DNA of 64,000 bases from Paraburkholderia sp. D15 (GTDB lineage Bacteria; Pseudomonadota; Gammaproteobacteria; Burkholderiales; Burkholderiaceae). The first letter of the stretch is position 1; every line of letters starts with the position of its first letter. Location of the stretch: contig NZ_CP110395.1 in the NCBI RefSeq assembly GCF_029910215.1, positions 682,001-746,000 of the forward strand. The letters are read 5' to 3'. Shown one piece after another: positions 1 through 11,067 of this stretch. The notes under the pieces are model-generated. The model was not told the origin of the DNA, did not search any database, and was given only the letters and a program-made list of their open reading frames with translations. The position numbers and the translations under genes are program-made.

Positions 1-3000
1 AGCAGCTTGGCGACGCCCGGATCGACCTTGAGGATCTGGCCGTGACGCAGATCGACGGCGAGGTTGCCGTTCAGCGTCGGGTAATCGATGGTGGTCGGGC
101 CGCCGCGCCACACCACCTTGCCCGACAGCGAACCGCTGCCGGCCTTCAGCGTGCGCGGCTGGCCGAAGCGTTCGAGCAGCGCGCCGGCATCCTTGATGTC
201 GAGCTTGAAATCGAACACGGTGCGGCGCGGCGTGGTTTCGTCGGTGGTATTGCCGAGTTCGGTCGAGGTGCGCCAGTTCGCGGTGGCGGTCAGTGTGGCC
301 GCCGGGTTGGTGATGTCGAGCTTGTCGAGCTGCCAGACCGGCACGCCGTCTTCGGTGAAGTTGTGCGCGTCGACTTCGAGCCGGCCGATGTTGCGGTCGC
401 GCACGATCAGTTCGTTGACCACCAGATCGATGGACGGCATGTTCTGCGCCGGCGCCGACATCGCCTGACCGAGCAGGTCTTTGTCCGTGGCCGACGGAAT
501 CACCACGCGGGCGAAGCGTGCCTGCAACGCGCCCGGCGATTCCTTGTTGGCGCCCGGTAGCCACGAGACATGGCCGGACACCTGATTCGACGCGATATTC
601 GCCTGCCATTTGCCGTCCGCGTGCGACGCGCCGACGATCACGCTGTCCCAATGACGCTTGAGCAAGGTCAGCGTGCCGACGTGCAGCGCGAAGCGGCTCG
701 GCAGGAATGACGCGAGCGCCGGGTTCGGCGGCGCGGGCGTTGCCGACGCGTTCGGCGCGGGCGCTTCCTTGCTGCGGATCTGGGTGACCAGCGCGCGCCA
801 GGCGTCGGCGTCGAACGAATCGAGGTCGACGGCGGCGATCACGCCGTCGGACGGCAGATCGGCAGGCTTGTTCACGCCGATTGCACCGCGCACCACGGTC
901 GGCGGCGTTTTCGGCTGATATTGCAGCAGATAAGTCGCGGCGATCGGCCCGAAGGTCAGGTCGGCGCGTTCCAGACCGGCTTCGCCCGGCGCCGTGGACG
1001 GGTTGAGCGCGAAGCGCAGCGGCATCGGCGTGCCGACCGGTTTGTCGAACGGCGCGGGGAAGTCGAGCGCGAGGCCGCTCAGGTCGGAATTCGCCGTCAC
1101 TTCCGGCAGGCGGCCCTTGGCGCCGCGCACGTTCAGCGCATACGGCGCGGTGCCGCTCATGCGCGTCAGCACCTCGGCGGCGGGACCGTGCAGATTGAGG
1201 TTGCGGGCGGCATCGGCGGCAATGTGGCCGTTCAAGTCGAGCGCATAGGTGCCGTTCTGTTTCAGACCGCCGTTCGCATGCACATCGCCGCCGAGGAATT
1301 GCCCCGACAGCCGGTCGACCTGCGCCGTGTGCTCGGTGAAGCGCACCTTGCCGTTCAGCTGCGACAGCGGCGGCACGTTGTCCACGCTCAGGCGGTTGTT
1401 CTGAAACCCGACCGCGCCTTCCACGCCGATGTGCGGCATCGGCGTGCGCGGCACCGTCAGCTTGAGCGCGAGCGATGCCGGTCCTTCCGCGTGCAGTTTG
1501 TCGGTTTCATGTTTGGCCATGATCCCGAGCGAACTCTGGTTCACGTAGTCGAGCATGTCGGCGAGCGGCCCGCGCCCGTCGCCGTCGATCACCAGCGGCG
1601 ACGCCTTGGTGCCGAGATCGTCGATCTTGCCGTTGACGCGCGTGAGCGCGACGCGCCGGTAACGCGCGCGGTCGATGTCGAAGCGCAGCACGTTCTGCTT
1701 CAATTCGAACACGCCGTCGATGCCGTCCAGCGCCGGCCACACGTTCGGCGTGCCGTTGCGCATCTTGCGCGGCGGGAACGGCGACGGATCGAACTTGCCG
1801 GCCTTGAACGGCGCGACGATATGAAACACGCCCGCGCCCGGATCGCGCGAATAGGGGAATTTGGTCAGGTCGCCGTGAATCTCGATCGTCGCGCCGTGCG
1901 ATGTCCCCGCCTGCAAGCCATGACCGAGATAGATGCGCAGTTTCTCGCTGATGCTGGTCGGCAGATAACGGACGATGCGCGTCACCTGCGCGCGCTCGAA
2001 GTCGGCTTTCAGATCGAGCGAACCGCGCCCGTGGCCCGGATTGCTGTAGCTCGCGGTGGCGCTGGCCGCGACATCGGCATTCGACACGCCGAAGTCGGCC
2101 AGCTTGACCGCGAAGCCCGGGTGCGTCTCGCCGGGCGCCTTCGGCGTGATGGTCCAGTCGGCGCGGCCGTGCAGGCGGTCGAGTTGCAGGCGCGGGTCGT
2201 CGAATACGCCGGGCAGCGTGATCGCCACGTTCGACGTATCGAGCAACGCGGTGCCGTGCTTTTCGTCGGCATCCACGCTGCCCCACAGATTCTCGATGCC
2301 CGGAATCCCCGCGCGCGGATGGTTCAGCGGCGTCAGGCCCGGCGGCGGTTCCTGCGCGGCGACACTGATGCCTTGCAGGTCGCCTTTGAAGCGATAGCGT
2401 TCGATCGGCTCGGCGCCGCTCGTCTGATGGTCGCTGCCCGCTTCGCCGGATTCCGGTTTGCCGCGCTCGACTTCGATCAGATAGTTCGCCACCAGCCCGC
2501 GCGGATTGAAGCGCACGAGATTGTTCAGCAGACGCCGCGGCAACGGCAGCGCGCGGCTGAATTCCGCGAGGATGCCCAGATCGACGCGATCGCCGCTCAC
2601 GCTGACCAGTTGCCCGTGCTGCTGCGACGCCTGCCGGAAGCGGCCGTTCAGCGTGGTCAGCGCGAGCGTGCGGGTGAGTGGCGTGCCGTCGTCGAGCGGC
2701 GGCTGGCCGAGTTCGGCGTGCAGATGGTTCAGTTGCAGCGTGTAGTCGCCCGGCGCGACCTGGACTTGCCACGAGAAGCTGGCGACCGGCATCAGCAGCT
2801 TCGGCTGGGTGGGGCGCACGCGCATCGCGACGTCCGTGCCGGTCAACTTGCCGCGCGCGGTCGTCATGCGGCCCTCGGCGAAGTCGGCCCAGATCGCGTT
2901 GTCGATGCGGCCGGCGAACATCTCGATCGGCAGATTGACGTAGCGCGCCAGCGCCGGCAGATCGACCGGCCCGGTCGACATGTACACCTCGCCGGTCCAG

Positions 3001-3749
3001 TTGATCGGCTTGCCGATCGCCGACAGCGGCGCGTGCCGGAAATGCGTGCGGAAATCGATCGGGCCGTGCAGCACCTGGCCGTCGGCGGGCGCCTGCAGCG
3101 CCATCCGGTGCTCGTAGCCGTCGTTGAGGATCGCGATGCGGATGTCGCGCAGCGCCAGTTCCGGCGCGGTGTGGGTCGCGTCGCGCCAGCGCAGCACGCC
3201 GCCGCGCACGACGATCGCCTGCTGCCGCAGCAACCAGGTGGACAGCGTGTCGTTGCCGCTATGACGAGTGGGGATCGGCACGCCCGCCACGGACATCACG
3301 CCGTCGCTGCTGCGCGAGACCAGCACGTCGGGCTGGTCGACGATCAGGCTGGACAGTGCCGGATGGAATTGCCAGAGCGACTTCCACGATAGCGTGGCGG
3401 TGGCGTGCGGAATGGTCAGCGCGGGCTTGCCGTCCGGATCGCGAATCACCAGATCGGTGACGTCGAGGCCCGGCTGGAAGCCGCTCCAATGCGGCGCGAG
3501 CTTGCCGATGGTGAACTGGGCGTGGAGCTTGCCGGAGACGGTGGCTTCGATGCGCGGGCGGAATGCGTCGACGCGCGGCAGCAGGACGTAACGCAAGCCG
3601 AGAAACAGACCCGCCGCGATGAAGTAGAGCACCAGCGCCACCACGACGGCCACGTGCAAGGTCCGACGCAGCACGATGTGGTCGCTTCCGCTCACAGGCC
3701 GGACCTGCCCGGTTTCGTGCGGGTCGGCGGATTCGTTTCGCTCGGACAT
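1..3749 (-). CDS. YhdP/AsmA-like envelope protein, C-terminus off the window
   Basis: About 1,249 residues are visible from the ATG at 3749 and the frame stays open to base 1, so the end of the protein is missing. A single membrane anchor lies near residues 25-50, followed by a very long, repetitive beta-rich periplasmic region typical of DUF3971/AsmA-type proteins. YhdP relatives are large inner-membrane proteins thought to bridge the periplasm and help move phospholipid to the outer membrane. No clear Shine-Dalgarno sequence precedes the start, but the next methionines would cut into the membrane segment. It diverges from glnE. The family assignment is from length, topology and composition; the exact member (YhdP versus another AsmA-like) is less certain. 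Confidence 0.85.
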   Translation of the reverse strand, partial: MSERNESADPHETGQVRPVSGSDHIVLRRTLHVAVVVALVLYFIAAGLFLGLRYVLLPRVDAFRPRIEATVSGKLHAQFTIGKLAPHWSGFQPGLDVTDLVIRDPDGKPALTIPHATATLSWKSLWQFHPALSSLIVDQPDVLVSRSSDGVMSVAGVPIPTRHSGNDTLSTWLLRQQAIVVRGGVLRWRDATHTAPELALRDIRIAILNDGYEHRMALQAPADGQVLHGPIDFRTHFRHAPLSAIGKPINWTGEVYMSTGPVDLPALARYVNLPIEMFAGRIDNAIWADFAEGRMTTARGKLTGTDVAMRVRPTQPKLLMPVASFSWQVQVAPGDYTLQLNHLHAELGQPPLDDGTPLTRTLALTTLNGRFRQASQQHGQLVSVSGDRVDLGILAEFSRALPLPRRLLNNLVRFNPRGLVANYLIEVERGKPESGEAGSDHQTSGAEPIERYRFKGDLQGISVAAQEPPPGLTPLNHPRAGIPGIENLWGSVDADEKHGTALLDTSNVAITLPGVFDDPRLQLDRLHGRADWTITPKAPGETHPGFAVKLADFGVSNADVAASATASYSNPGHGRGSLDLKADFERAQVTRIVRYLPTSISEKLRIYLGHGLQAGTSHGATIEIHGDLTKFPYSRDPGAGVFHIVAPFKAGKFDPSPFPPRKMRNGTPNVWPALDGIDGVFELKQNVLRFDIDRARYRRVALTRVNGKIDDLGTKASPLVIDGDGRGPLADMLDYVNQSSLGIMAKHETDKLHAEGPASLALKLTVPRTPMPHIGVEGAVGFQNNRLSVDNVPPLSQLNGKVRFTEHTAQVDRLSGQFLGGDVHANGGLKQNGTYALDLNGHIAADAARNLNLHGPAAEVLTRMSGTAPYALNVRGAKGRLPEVTANSDLSGLALDFPAPFDKPVGTPMPLRFALNPSTAPGEAGLERADLTFGPIAATYLLQYQPKTPPTVVRGAIGVNKPADLPSDGVIAAVDLDSFDADAWRALVTQIRSKEAPAPNASATPAPPNPALASFLPSRFALHVGTLTLLKRHWDSVIVGASHADGKWQANIASNQVSGHVSWLPGANKESPGALQARFARVVIPSATDKDLLGQAMSAPAQNMPSIDLVVNELIVRDRNIGRLEVDAHNFTEDGVPVWQLDKLDITNPAATLTATANWRTSTELGNTTDETTPRRTVFDFKLDIKDAGALLERFGQPRTLKAGSGSLSGKVVWRGGPTTIDYPTLNGNLAVDLRHGQILKVDPGVAKL

Positions 3750-3968
3750 GCTGCGGCGGGTGGGCGTATGGTAGTTTTGCGAGTTAACGACGAAATGTAA
3801 CACACGGGAAAGCGTAGGCGGACCTCCTGCAAACCCTGTCTGCATGCGCCTCGCGAGTCGAGCCGGCGGGCTTGACGCGGGATTCGCCCCATGTGTTGCG
3901 GCGGACTGAATACGAACTGAACACGCGAATCGAATACCTGAGTAAGCAACGAGCGAGCCAGACCCTTG
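3750..3968. other. divergent intergenic region yhdP-like/glnE
   Basis: This 219-base gap must carry the promoters of both flanking genes. It is more AT-rich around 3770-3800 than its surroundings. I could not pick a convincing -35/-10 pair or operator. Confidence 0.4.
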
Positions 3969-6773
3969 ATGACTGATGCCACCCTCCTGAGTTCCAACTA
4001 TTCACATTACGCGGCGCGTGCCGCGGCTGCCCGTCCGGCGCTGGTCGCGCACGTGACGGCGCTGGCCTCCGCGCCGCTGACGCGCGAGCGCATCGACGCG
4101 CGTTTCGATGCGCTGTGCGCCGAGGCTGCCGGTGGCGCGGCCGGCGCGATCGGCGCCACGCTCAGCGAGGATGCACTCAAACGGGCGTTGCGCCAGTTGC
4201 GCACCGAGGTGTTCTGCGCCGTGATGGAGCGCGATCTGGCCGGCGAGGCGGACGTCGCCGAAGTGACCGGCGCGATGACCGATCTCGCCGAAACGACGAT
4301 CCAGCGCGCGCTCGCGGTGGTGTCGGCGGATCTCGAAGTGCTCTACGGCGAGCCGCGCGGACCGCAGGGCGAACGGCTCGCGCTCGGCGTGGTGGGCATG
4401 GGCAAGCTCGGGGGCCGCGAGTTGAACGTGTCGTCGGACATCGACCTGATTTTCGTTTATGAAGACGACGGTGAGACCGCCGGCGGCCAGCGTTCCCCAA
4501 TCGCCACGCAGGATTTCTTCACGCGCCTCGGCAAGCGCCTGATCGGCGCGCTCGCGGAAGTCACCGCCGACGGCTACGTGTTCCGCGTCGACATGCGGCT
4601 GCGGCCGAACGGCGATTCGGGGCCGCTGGTGTGTAGTCTCGGCATGCTCGAAGAGTATTTCTATGTGCAGGGCCGCGAGTGGGAGCGTTACGCGTGGATC
4701 AAGGGCCGGCTCGTGTCCGAAGCCGCGAGCGACGCGGCGCAACGTCTGCAGAAGCAGCTCGACGCGATCGTCACGCCGTTCGTCTACCGCCGCTATCTCG
4801 ACTTCGGCGTGATCAGCGCGATCCGCGCGCTGCATCTGCAGATTCGCCAGGAAGCGCAGCGCCGCGCGTCGATGCGGCCCGACAAAGCCGACGACATCAA
4901 GCTTGGGCGCGGCGGCATCCGCGAAATCGAATTCAGCGCGCAGGTGTTCCAGTTGATCCGCGGCGGTCAGGACGCGGGCTTCCGCGTGCGGCCGACGCTT
5001 GCCGTGCTGCGTCACGCGGCGACGCACGGGCTGATCGATACGGCGGTGTGCGTGAAGCTGTCGCAGGCTTACCGGTTTCTGCGCGAGCTTGAACATCGCC
5101 TGCAATATCGCAACGACGCGCAGACTCACGCGATGCCGGTCGATCCCGAGGAGCGCGTGGCGCTCGCCCGCGCGATGGGCTGCGACGACTACGCGGGGCT
5201 GATGAGCCGGCTCGACGCGCATCGCGAATTTGTCGAGCAGCAGTTCGACCAGATTTTCGCCGACAAGGTCAGCGGCCGCGACGGCTGCGGCGCGCCGGAA
5301 GACGGCGCGGCCGCCTGGGTGTGGAGCAGCGCGCTCGCCGACGACAGCGCCGGTGACGCACTCGCCGCGCGTCTGATTGAGCTCGGCGTGGCCGAACCGG
5401 CCGAGTTGCTCGCACGGCTGCGCGGCGTATGGCAGTCGTCGCGCTATGCCGGGCTGGCCGAGCGTAGCCGGCAGCGTTTCGATATCGTCGCGCAGCGCGC
5501 GCTGGAAGCCGCGCGCACGCTGGAGCCGCCCGAGCGGCGCGGCGATACGGTCGCGCGCTTCTTCGATCTGCTCGAAGCGGTAAGCCGGCGCGGCGCGTAT
5601 CTGGCGCTGCTGACCGAGTATCCGCAGGCGTTGCATCGCGTGCTGTCCGTGCTGGGCGGATCGCGTTGGGCGGCCGGCTATCTGATTCGCCACCCGCAAT
5701 TGCTCGACGAACTGCTCGACGACGAATCGCTCAACAGCCCGTTCGACTGGCCCGAATTCAAGCGCACGCTGCGCCTGCGGCTCGCCGCGGCGGATGGCGT
5801 CGAGCAGCAGATGGATCTGCTGCGCCACGCGCATCAGGCGGAGGTGTTCCGGATTCTGCTGATCGATCTGGCGGGCAAGCTAAGTGTCGAGCACGTCAGC
5901 GACCGGCTGTCCGAACTCGCCGACGCGGTACTCGACGTCACGCTCGAAGCGGTCTGGAAGCAACTGCCGAAGCGCCATCGCGAGATGCCGCGCTTCGCGG
6001 TGATTGCCTACGGCAAGCTGGGCGGCAAGGAGTTGGGCTACGCATCCGATCTCGACGTGATCTTCCTCTACGACGACGATCACGATGCCGCCGCGGACAT
6101 CTACTCCACCTATACCCGTCGCCTGATCACCTGGCTGACCACGGCAACCGGCGCCGGCACGCTGTTCGACGTCGATTTGCGGTTGCGTCCGAACGGCGAG
6201 TCGGGCCTGCTCGTCACCGATCTGGACGCATTCCGCCGCTATCAACTGCGCGAGGGCGATGCGGCCAACACCGCGTGGGTGTGGGAACACCAGGCGCTGA
6301 CCCGCGCGCGTTACTGCGCAGGCGACGCGGAGATCGGCGCGAAGTTCGAGGCGATCCGCGAACAGGTGCTGACCACGCCGCGCGAAGCGGCGCCGCTCGC
6401 GAAGGAAATCGTCGAGATGCGCGAGCGCGTCGAGGCAGGGCATCCGAACCATACGACGCTGTTCGATCTGAAGCACGATAGCGGCGGGATGGTGGACATC
6501 GAGTTCACCGTGCAGTACTGGGTTTTGCTGCACGCGGCGCGTGATCCGGAGCTGATCCGCAATACCGGCAATATCGCGCTGCTGCGGGAGGTGTCGCGTT
6601 TCGGCCTGATGAGCGAGGCTGAAGCCGAGACGGTCGGCGCGGCTTATCGCACTTACCGGAAACTGCAGCACAAGCTGCGGCTGGATGGGATGGAGAAAGC
6701 GCGGGTCGAACCGGTGCGGGTCGAGACCGAGCGGGAAGCGGTGTTGAAGTTGTGGGAGCGGGTGTTCGAGTGA
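3969..6773 (+). CDS. glnE: bifunctional glutamine synthetase adenylyltransferase/deadenylase
   Basis: The 934-residue protein adenylylates and deadenylylates glutamine synthetase in response to PII, so it tunes ammonia assimilation. It has the expected two nucleotidyltransferase halves: GGRELNVSSDIDL near residue 150 (N-terminal, deadenylylase) and GGKELGYASDLDV near residue 685 (C-terminal, adenylylase), each with the paired aspartates that bind metal. Length matches the family. The ATG at 3969 follows an in-frame TTG at 3966; I chose the ATG. It runs toward recN. Confidence 0.97.
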   Translation: MTDATLLSSNYSHYAARAAAARPALVAHVTALASAPLTRERIDARFDALCAEAAGGAAGAIGATLSEDALKRALRQLRTEVFCAVMERDLAGEADVAEVTGAMTDLAETTIQRALAVVSADLEVLYGEPRGPQGERLALGVVGMGKLGGRELNVSSDIDLIFVYEDDGETAGGQRSPIATQDFFTRLGKRLIGALAEVTADGYVFRVDMRLRPNGDSGPLVCSLGMLEEYFYVQGREWERYAWIKGRLVSEAASDAAQRLQKQLDAIVTPFVYRRYLDFGVISAIRALHLQIRQEAQRRASMRPDKADDIKLGRGGIREIEFSAQVFQLIRGGQDAGFRVRPTLAVLRHAATHGLIDTAVCVKLSQAYRFLRELEHRLQYRNDAQTHAMPVDPEERVALARAMGCDDYAGLMSRLDAHREFVEQQFDQIFADKVSGRDGCGAPEDGAAAWVWSSALADDSAGDALAARLIELGVAEPAELLARLRGVWQSSRYAGLAERSRQRFDIVAQRALEAARTLEPPERRGDTVARFFDLLEAVSRRGAYLALLTEYPQALHRVLSVLGGSRWAAGYLIRHPQLLDELLDDESLNSPFDWPEFKRTLRLRLAAADGVEQQMDLLRHAHQAEVFRILLIDLAGKLSVEHVSDRLSELADAVLDVTLEAVWKQLPKRHREMPRFAVIAYGKLGGKELGYASDLDVIFLYDDDHDAAADIYSTYTRRLITWLTTATGAGTLFDVDLRLRPNGESGLLVTDLDAFRRYQLREGDAANTAWVWEHQALTRARYCAGDAEIGAKFEAIREQVLTTPREAAPLAKEIVEMRERVEAGHPNHTTLFDLKHDSGGMVDIEFTVQYWVLLHAARDPELIRNTGNIALLREVSRFGLMSEAEAETVGAAYRTYRKLQHKLRLDGMEKARVEPVRVETEREAVLKLWERVFE

Positions 6774-6960
6774 GTCGGGAAGGGCGGTGGGTCGGGCCGC
6801 CCGCGGCCGGTGTGCTCGCGGCACGCGGGCCACGCGCCTGGCCGAGACGTTCGGCTTGTGCCCGAGCAGCTTGCCGCCTCCGGACTTGCACCCTGTTTGC
6901 GACCTTCTTCACGCGTGCCGCGTGTGCTTTGCCGCGCGCGCTTAACCGCGTGCTTGACCG

Positions 6961-8631
6961 CTAAGCCGCCAGCATTTCCTTCGCGTGCTTGCGGGTGGTC
7001 GCGGTAATCTCCAGCCCGCCGAGCATCCGCGCGACTTCTTCCACGCGGCTCGCCCTGTCCAGCGACGTCACGCTGCTCACCGTACCGCCCTTGCCGTTGC
7101 CCGCTTTCGCGACCTGGAAGTGATGGTCGCCGCGCGCCGCGACTTGCGGCAGGTGGGTCACGCACAACACCTGGCGCGCCTGTCCGAGTTGATGCAGCAA
7201 GCGCCCGACCACTTCGGCGACGCCGCCGCCGATGCCGGTATCCACTTCGTCGAAAATCAGCGTGGGCGTCGGGCTCGCGGCGCTCGCGATCACGGCCAGC
7301 GCCAGGCTGATCCGCGCGAGTTCGCCGCCCGAGGCGACCTTGGCGAGCGGCCGCAACGGCACGCCCGCATGACCGGCGACGCGGAACTCGACCTGCTCGA
7401 GCCCATGCGCGCCGCCTTCCGGCAACGGCACCAGCGCGACCTCGAAGCTGCCGCCCTTCATCGACAGTTCCTGCATGCCGGTGGTGACGGCCGCGCCCAA
7501 TGCCTTGCCGGCTTTGGCGCGTGCCTTCGACAGCTTTTTCGCCTCGGCGAGGAAGTTTTCCCTCGCCCTGGCCTCCGCCGCGTGCAGGCTGTCGAGATCG
7601 GCGGCAGCGTCGAGCGCGGCCAGTTGCGCACGGCGCGCCTCGTGTTCTTCCGGCAGCGTCTGCGGTTGCAGACGGAACTTGCGTGCCGCCGAATGCAAAG
7701 CGTCCAGACGCTTTTCGACCTGCGCCAGCCGTTCCGGATCGAGATCGAGCTTCTGCGCGTAATGACTCAGCGAATACGCGGCTTCCTGCAACTGGATCTC
7801 GGCCGGTTCGAGCGCGGCGAGCACGTCGTTCAGCGCCGGATCGATTTCGGCCAGACCCCGTACCTTCGACACGATCGACGCGAGATGCGTGATCATCGCC
7901 TCGTCCGATTCCGATAGCGCGCCGAGCACACCCTGCACGCCGTCGATCAGATTCGCCGAGTGCGACAGCCGGTGGTGCTCGCTATTGACCTCTTCCCATT
8001 CGCCCGGTTGCGGCGAGAGTTTGTCGAGTTCCGTGAGCTGCCACGCGAGGCGTTCGCGTTCGAGCTGCAATTCGCGGTCGCGGGTTTGCGCGTGCTCGAC
8101 CGCCTGCACTTTCTCGCGCCACGTGCGCCAGGCACGCGTGACGGTGGCCGCCGTGTCTGTCAAGCCAGCGTGGGTGTCGAACAATTCGCGTTGCGCGTCC
8201 GGACGCATCAGCAACTGGTGCGCGTGCTGGCCGTGAATATCCACCAGCATTTCGCCGACCTCGCGCAACTGCGCGAGGGTTGCCGCGGTGCCGTTGATGA
8301 ACGCACGCGAGCGGCCATTGGCGTCCACCACACGGCGCAGCATCACGGTGCCGCCGTGCTGGGCGTCGTGCGCCGGCGCGCTCAGCGCCTGTTCGTCGAG
8401 CCATTGCTCGACCTGCGCGTGAGTCTCGAACTCGGCGGTGATGTCGGCCCGGCTTTCGCCGGTGCGCACGACATTGGCATCGGCGCGGGCGCCGAGCGCG
8501 AGCGCCAGCGCGTCGATCAGGATCGACTTGCCGGCGCCGGTCTCGCCGGAGAAAACAGTGAAGCCGCCGTCGAATTCGAGATCGAGCGCGGCGACGATGA
8601 CGAAGTCGCGTATCGAGAGGTGGCGCAGCAT
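6961..8631 (-). CDS. recN: DNA repair protein RecN
   Basis: A 556-residue SMC-like ATPase of double-strand break repair. Walker A GETGAGKS is at residues 29-36, a long coiled-coil middle spans roughly 150-370, and the C-terminal part carries the signature SGGELARISLAL and the Walker B stretch LIFDEVDTGIGG. Length is normal for the family. It converges with glnE across a GC-rich 187-base gap in which no clear T-tailed terminator is seen. The nadK gene lies upstream on the same strand, 81 bases away, as is common in these bacteria. Confidence 0.97.
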   Translation of the reverse strand: MLRHLSIRDFVIVAALDLEFDGGFTVFSGETGAGKSILIDALALALGARADANVVRTGESRADITAEFETHAQVEQWLDEQALSAPAHDAQHGGTVMLRRVVDANGRSRAFINGTAATLAQLREVGEMLVDIHGQHAHQLLMRPDAQRELFDTHAGLTDTAATVTRAWRTWREKVQAVEHAQTRDRELQLERERLAWQLTELDKLSPQPGEWEEVNSEHHRLSHSANLIDGVQGVLGALSESDEAMITHLASIVSKVRGLAEIDPALNDVLAALEPAEIQLQEAAYSLSHYAQKLDLDPERLAQVEKRLDALHSAARKFRLQPQTLPEEHEARRAQLAALDAAADLDSLHAAEARARENFLAEAKKLSKARAKAGKALGAAVTTGMQELSMKGGSFEVALVPLPEGGAHGLEQVEFRVAGHAGVPLRPLAKVASGGELARISLALAVIASAASPTPTLIFDEVDTGIGGGVAEVVGRLLHQLGQARQVLCVTHLPQVAARGDHHFQVAKAGNGKGGTVSSVTSLDRASRVEEVARMLGGLEITATTRKHAKEMLAA

Positions 8632-8712
8632 GGAGGTGGTGTGGTGAGCGTGGTGAGCGGGGGATTCAGGGTCCGGCAGCGGCGGCGTCGCGGTCCAACG
8701 GCTGCTCGCGGC

Positions 8713-9615
8713 TCAGGGCTTCGTATCTTCTTCGTGCGACGGGTATTCGTTCCAGTGCAGCTTCTTGCGCAGCGTGGCGTAGTAACTGTAGCCGACCGGA
8801 TGCAGCATGGGCACCGTATGACGCGAGCGGCGCACTTCGATCGTGTCGCTCAGTTCGAGCGACGTGAACGACTGCATGTCAAAGTTCACGTTGACCTCGC
8901 GGCCGGACACGATCTGGATGCTCACCTTCGAGTCGTCCGGCAGCACGATGGGCCGGTTCGACAACGCGTGCGGCGCGATCGGCACCAGCACGATGCCCTG
9001 CAACTGCGGATGCAGGATCGGCCCTTGCGACGACAACGCGTAGGCGGTCGAGCCGGTCGGCGTGGCGACGATCAGGCCGTCCGAGCGCTGGTTGTACATG
9101 AAGCGCCCATCCACGGAGACATGCAGTTCCGCCATGCCCGAAAAACCGCTGCGATTGACCACCACGTCGTTGAAGGCCAGTGCGTGATAGATCGGGCTGC
9201 CGTTGCGCATGATGCGTGCTTCCAGCAGCACGCGCTCCTCGCGCTCGAAATTGCCCGACAGCATTTGCGGCACGATCTCGCGCATGTCCGAGATCGGGAT
9301 GTCGGTGATGAAGCCGAGCCGCCCATGGTTGATGCCGATCAGCGGCGTGCGGTACGGCGCGAGCTGACGGCCGATGCCGAGCATCGTGCCGTCGCCGCCG
9401 AGCACGACCGCGACATCGGCGCGCGCGCCGATCTCGGCGGGACGCAGCGCCGGGTAGTCGGTCACGCCGATTTCGGCGGCGGTGTCGGCTTCGAACACGA
9501 CCTCGAAGCCGCGCTTCGCGATACACGAGGCGAGCGCGGTCAAGGGCTCGACGATCCCCGGCGTATTGTTGCGCCCGACGAGCGCGACGGTCTTGAACTG
9601 GCTGGTCACTTGCAT
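8713..9615 (-). CDS. nadK: NAD kinase
   Basis: A 300-residue ATP-NAD kinase that makes NADP. The family motif GGDGTMLG starts at residue 73 and the second NAD-binding motif FNDVVVNR is present. It diverges from hrcA and precedes recN on the same strand; the three-gene arrangement hrcA/nadK/recN is conserved in related genomes, so co-transcription with recN is plausible. The start ATG at 9615 is the first in frame and gives a full-length N-terminus. Confidence 0.96.
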   Translation of the reverse strand: MQVTSQFKTVALVGRNNTPGIVEPLTALASCIAKRGFEVVFEADTAAEIGVTDYPALRPAEIGARADVAVVLGGDGTMLGIGRQLAPYRTPLIGINHGRLGFITDIPISDMREIVPQMLSGNFEREERVLLEARIMRNGSPIYHALAFNDVVVNRSGFSGMAELHVSVDGRFMYNQRSDGLIVATPTGSTAYALSSQGPILHPQLQGIVLVPIAPHALSNRPIVLPDDSKVSIQIVSGREVNVNFDMQSFTSLELSDTIEVRRSRHTVPMLHPVGYSYYATLRKKLHWNEYPSHEEDTKP

Positions 9616-9897
9616 GCCGGCATTACACCATAGGTAGGGCCTGAAAAGAACCGCCGACAGCCCCGGCCGCGGGGCGGCGCGGCCAGGCTGTCAGCGACGC
9701 GCGCGATTATCGTTAGAATGGTGAAGCGTTGATGACATGCGCGCCGCGTAAAGTGTCGCGGTGCGCCCTTGTCGAGGATGCCGCTCATGCGCCGGACGGG
9801 CGGCCAGGCGGCGCTCCGGCGAATCGCGGCGCATTGTCCAACAGTCGGCGCCGTCAGCGCTCGCGATAGCCTTGCCATTAAGCTAAAATTTTTCCTC
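9616..9897. other. divergent intergenic region nadK/hrcA
   Basis: This 282-base gap holds the promoters of nadK and hrcA. The last 25 bases before hrcA are AT-rich (TAAAATTTTTCC next to the ATG). I see no CIRCE element (TTAGCACTC-N9-GAGTGCTAA), so there is no sign here of HrcA autoregulation through that box. Confidence 0.4.
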
Positions 9898-10917
9898 ATG
9901 CTAGATCCTCGCGCACAAACCCTCCTCAAAACGCTGATCGAGCGCTACATCGCCGAAGGTCAGCCGGTCGGCTCGCGCACGCTGTCACGTTACTCGGGCC
10001 TCGAACTGAGCCCCGCCACCATCCGCAACGTGATGTCGGACCTCGAGGATCTGGGGCTCGTGATCAGTCCGCATACTTCCGCCGGCCGTATTCCCACGCC
10101 GCGCGGCTATCGCCTGTTCGTGGACACCATGCTGACCGTGGAATCCGCCGCCGACGAAGAAGCCGTGATGCGCACCGTCAAGACCACGCTGCAGGCTGGT
10201 GAGCCGCAGAAGATCGTCGCCGCGGCGGCGAGCGTGCTGTCCAGCCTGTCGCAGTTCGCGGGTGTCGTGCTGACGCCGCGCCGCAGCCACGTGTTCAAGC
10301 AGATCGAGTTCATGCGCCTGTCCGACAAGCGCATTCTGCTGATCATCGTGACGCCGGAAGGCGACGTGCAGAACCGCATCATGGCGACGCAACGCGACTT
10401 CAGCCCGGCCGAGCTGGTGGAAGCCTCGAACTACATCAACGCCCATTTCGCCGGCCTTTCGTTCGACGACGTGCGCCGCCGTCTGCGCGAGGAAATCGAC
10501 CAGTTGCGCGGCGACATGACCACGCTGATGCATGCCGCCGTCACGGCCAGCACCGACGAATCCGATACCGGCGAGACCGTGCTGATTTCCGGCGAGCGCA
10601 ATCTGCTCGAAGTGGCCGACCTGTCGTCGGACATGGCGCGCCTGCGCAAGCTGTTCGATGTGTTCGACCAAAAGACCAGTCTCCTTCAATTACTCGACGT
10701 ATCGAGCCACGCGGCGGGCGTGCAGATTTTCATCGGCGGCGAATCGACGCTCGTGCCGATCGAGGAAATGAGCGTGGTCACCGCGCCGTACGAAGTGAAC
10801 GGCAAGATCGTCGGCACGCTCGGCGTGATCGGGCCGACCCGCATGGCCTACAACCGCGTGATTCCGATCGTGGACATCACCGCGCGTCTGCTTTCCATGA
10901 CGCTCAGCCAGCAGTAG
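9898..10917 (+). CDS. hrcA: heat-inducible transcription repressor HrcA
   Basis: The 339-residue protein represses class I heat-shock genes by binding CIRCE operators, with GroEL as modulator. The N-terminal winged helix is recognisable ([20 protein letters not shown], residues about 21-40), followed by the GAF-like domain. I start at the ATG at 9898 because it gives the family N-terminus MLDPRAQ; the open frame extends upstream to 9769 without homology. No CIRCE box was found near hrcA, grpE or dnaK here, so its targets (usually groESL) should lie elsewhere. Confidence 0.96.
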   Translation: MLDPRAQTLLKTLIERYIAEGQPVGSRTLSRYSGLELSPATIRNVMSDLEDLGLVISPHTSAGRIPTPRGYRLFVDTMLTVESAADEEAVMRTVKTTLQAGEPQKIVAAAASVLSSLSQFAGVVLTPRRSHVFKQIEFMRLSDKRILLIIVTPEGDVQNRIMATQRDFSPAELVEASNYINAHFAGLSFDDVRRRLREEIDQLRGDMTTLMHAAVTASTDESDTGETVLISGERNLLEVADLSSDMARLRKLFDVFDQKTSLLQLLDVSSHAAGVQIFIGGESTLVPIEEMSVVTAPYEVNGKIVGTLGVIGPTRMAYNRVIPIVDITARLLSMTLSQQ

Positions 10918-11067
10918 CGCGCATTCGTCACATGAGCCGTCGTACGTCGACCGCGGCGGCGAATCGCGCCGGCGCAGTCGTTCGACCATCATGCGCGATG
11001 CCGCGCGGCTTGCCAATTGGCCGAATGGCCAGGGGTGTACGGCGGACCGGCGGCTGGACCGCGCCGC

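Noticed and set aside
921..3392. Long rightward open frame of over 800 codons
   Set aside because: It is antisense to the YhdP-like gene, arginine-rich with no domain, and has no ribosome site; it follows from GC-biased codons.
4002..5834. Long leftward frame inside glnE
   Set aside because: Antisense shadow of a clear glnE with both catalytic halves.
9616..9897. CIRCE operator near hrcA
   Set aside because: No TTAGCACTC inverted repeat could be found here or before grpE or dnaK.
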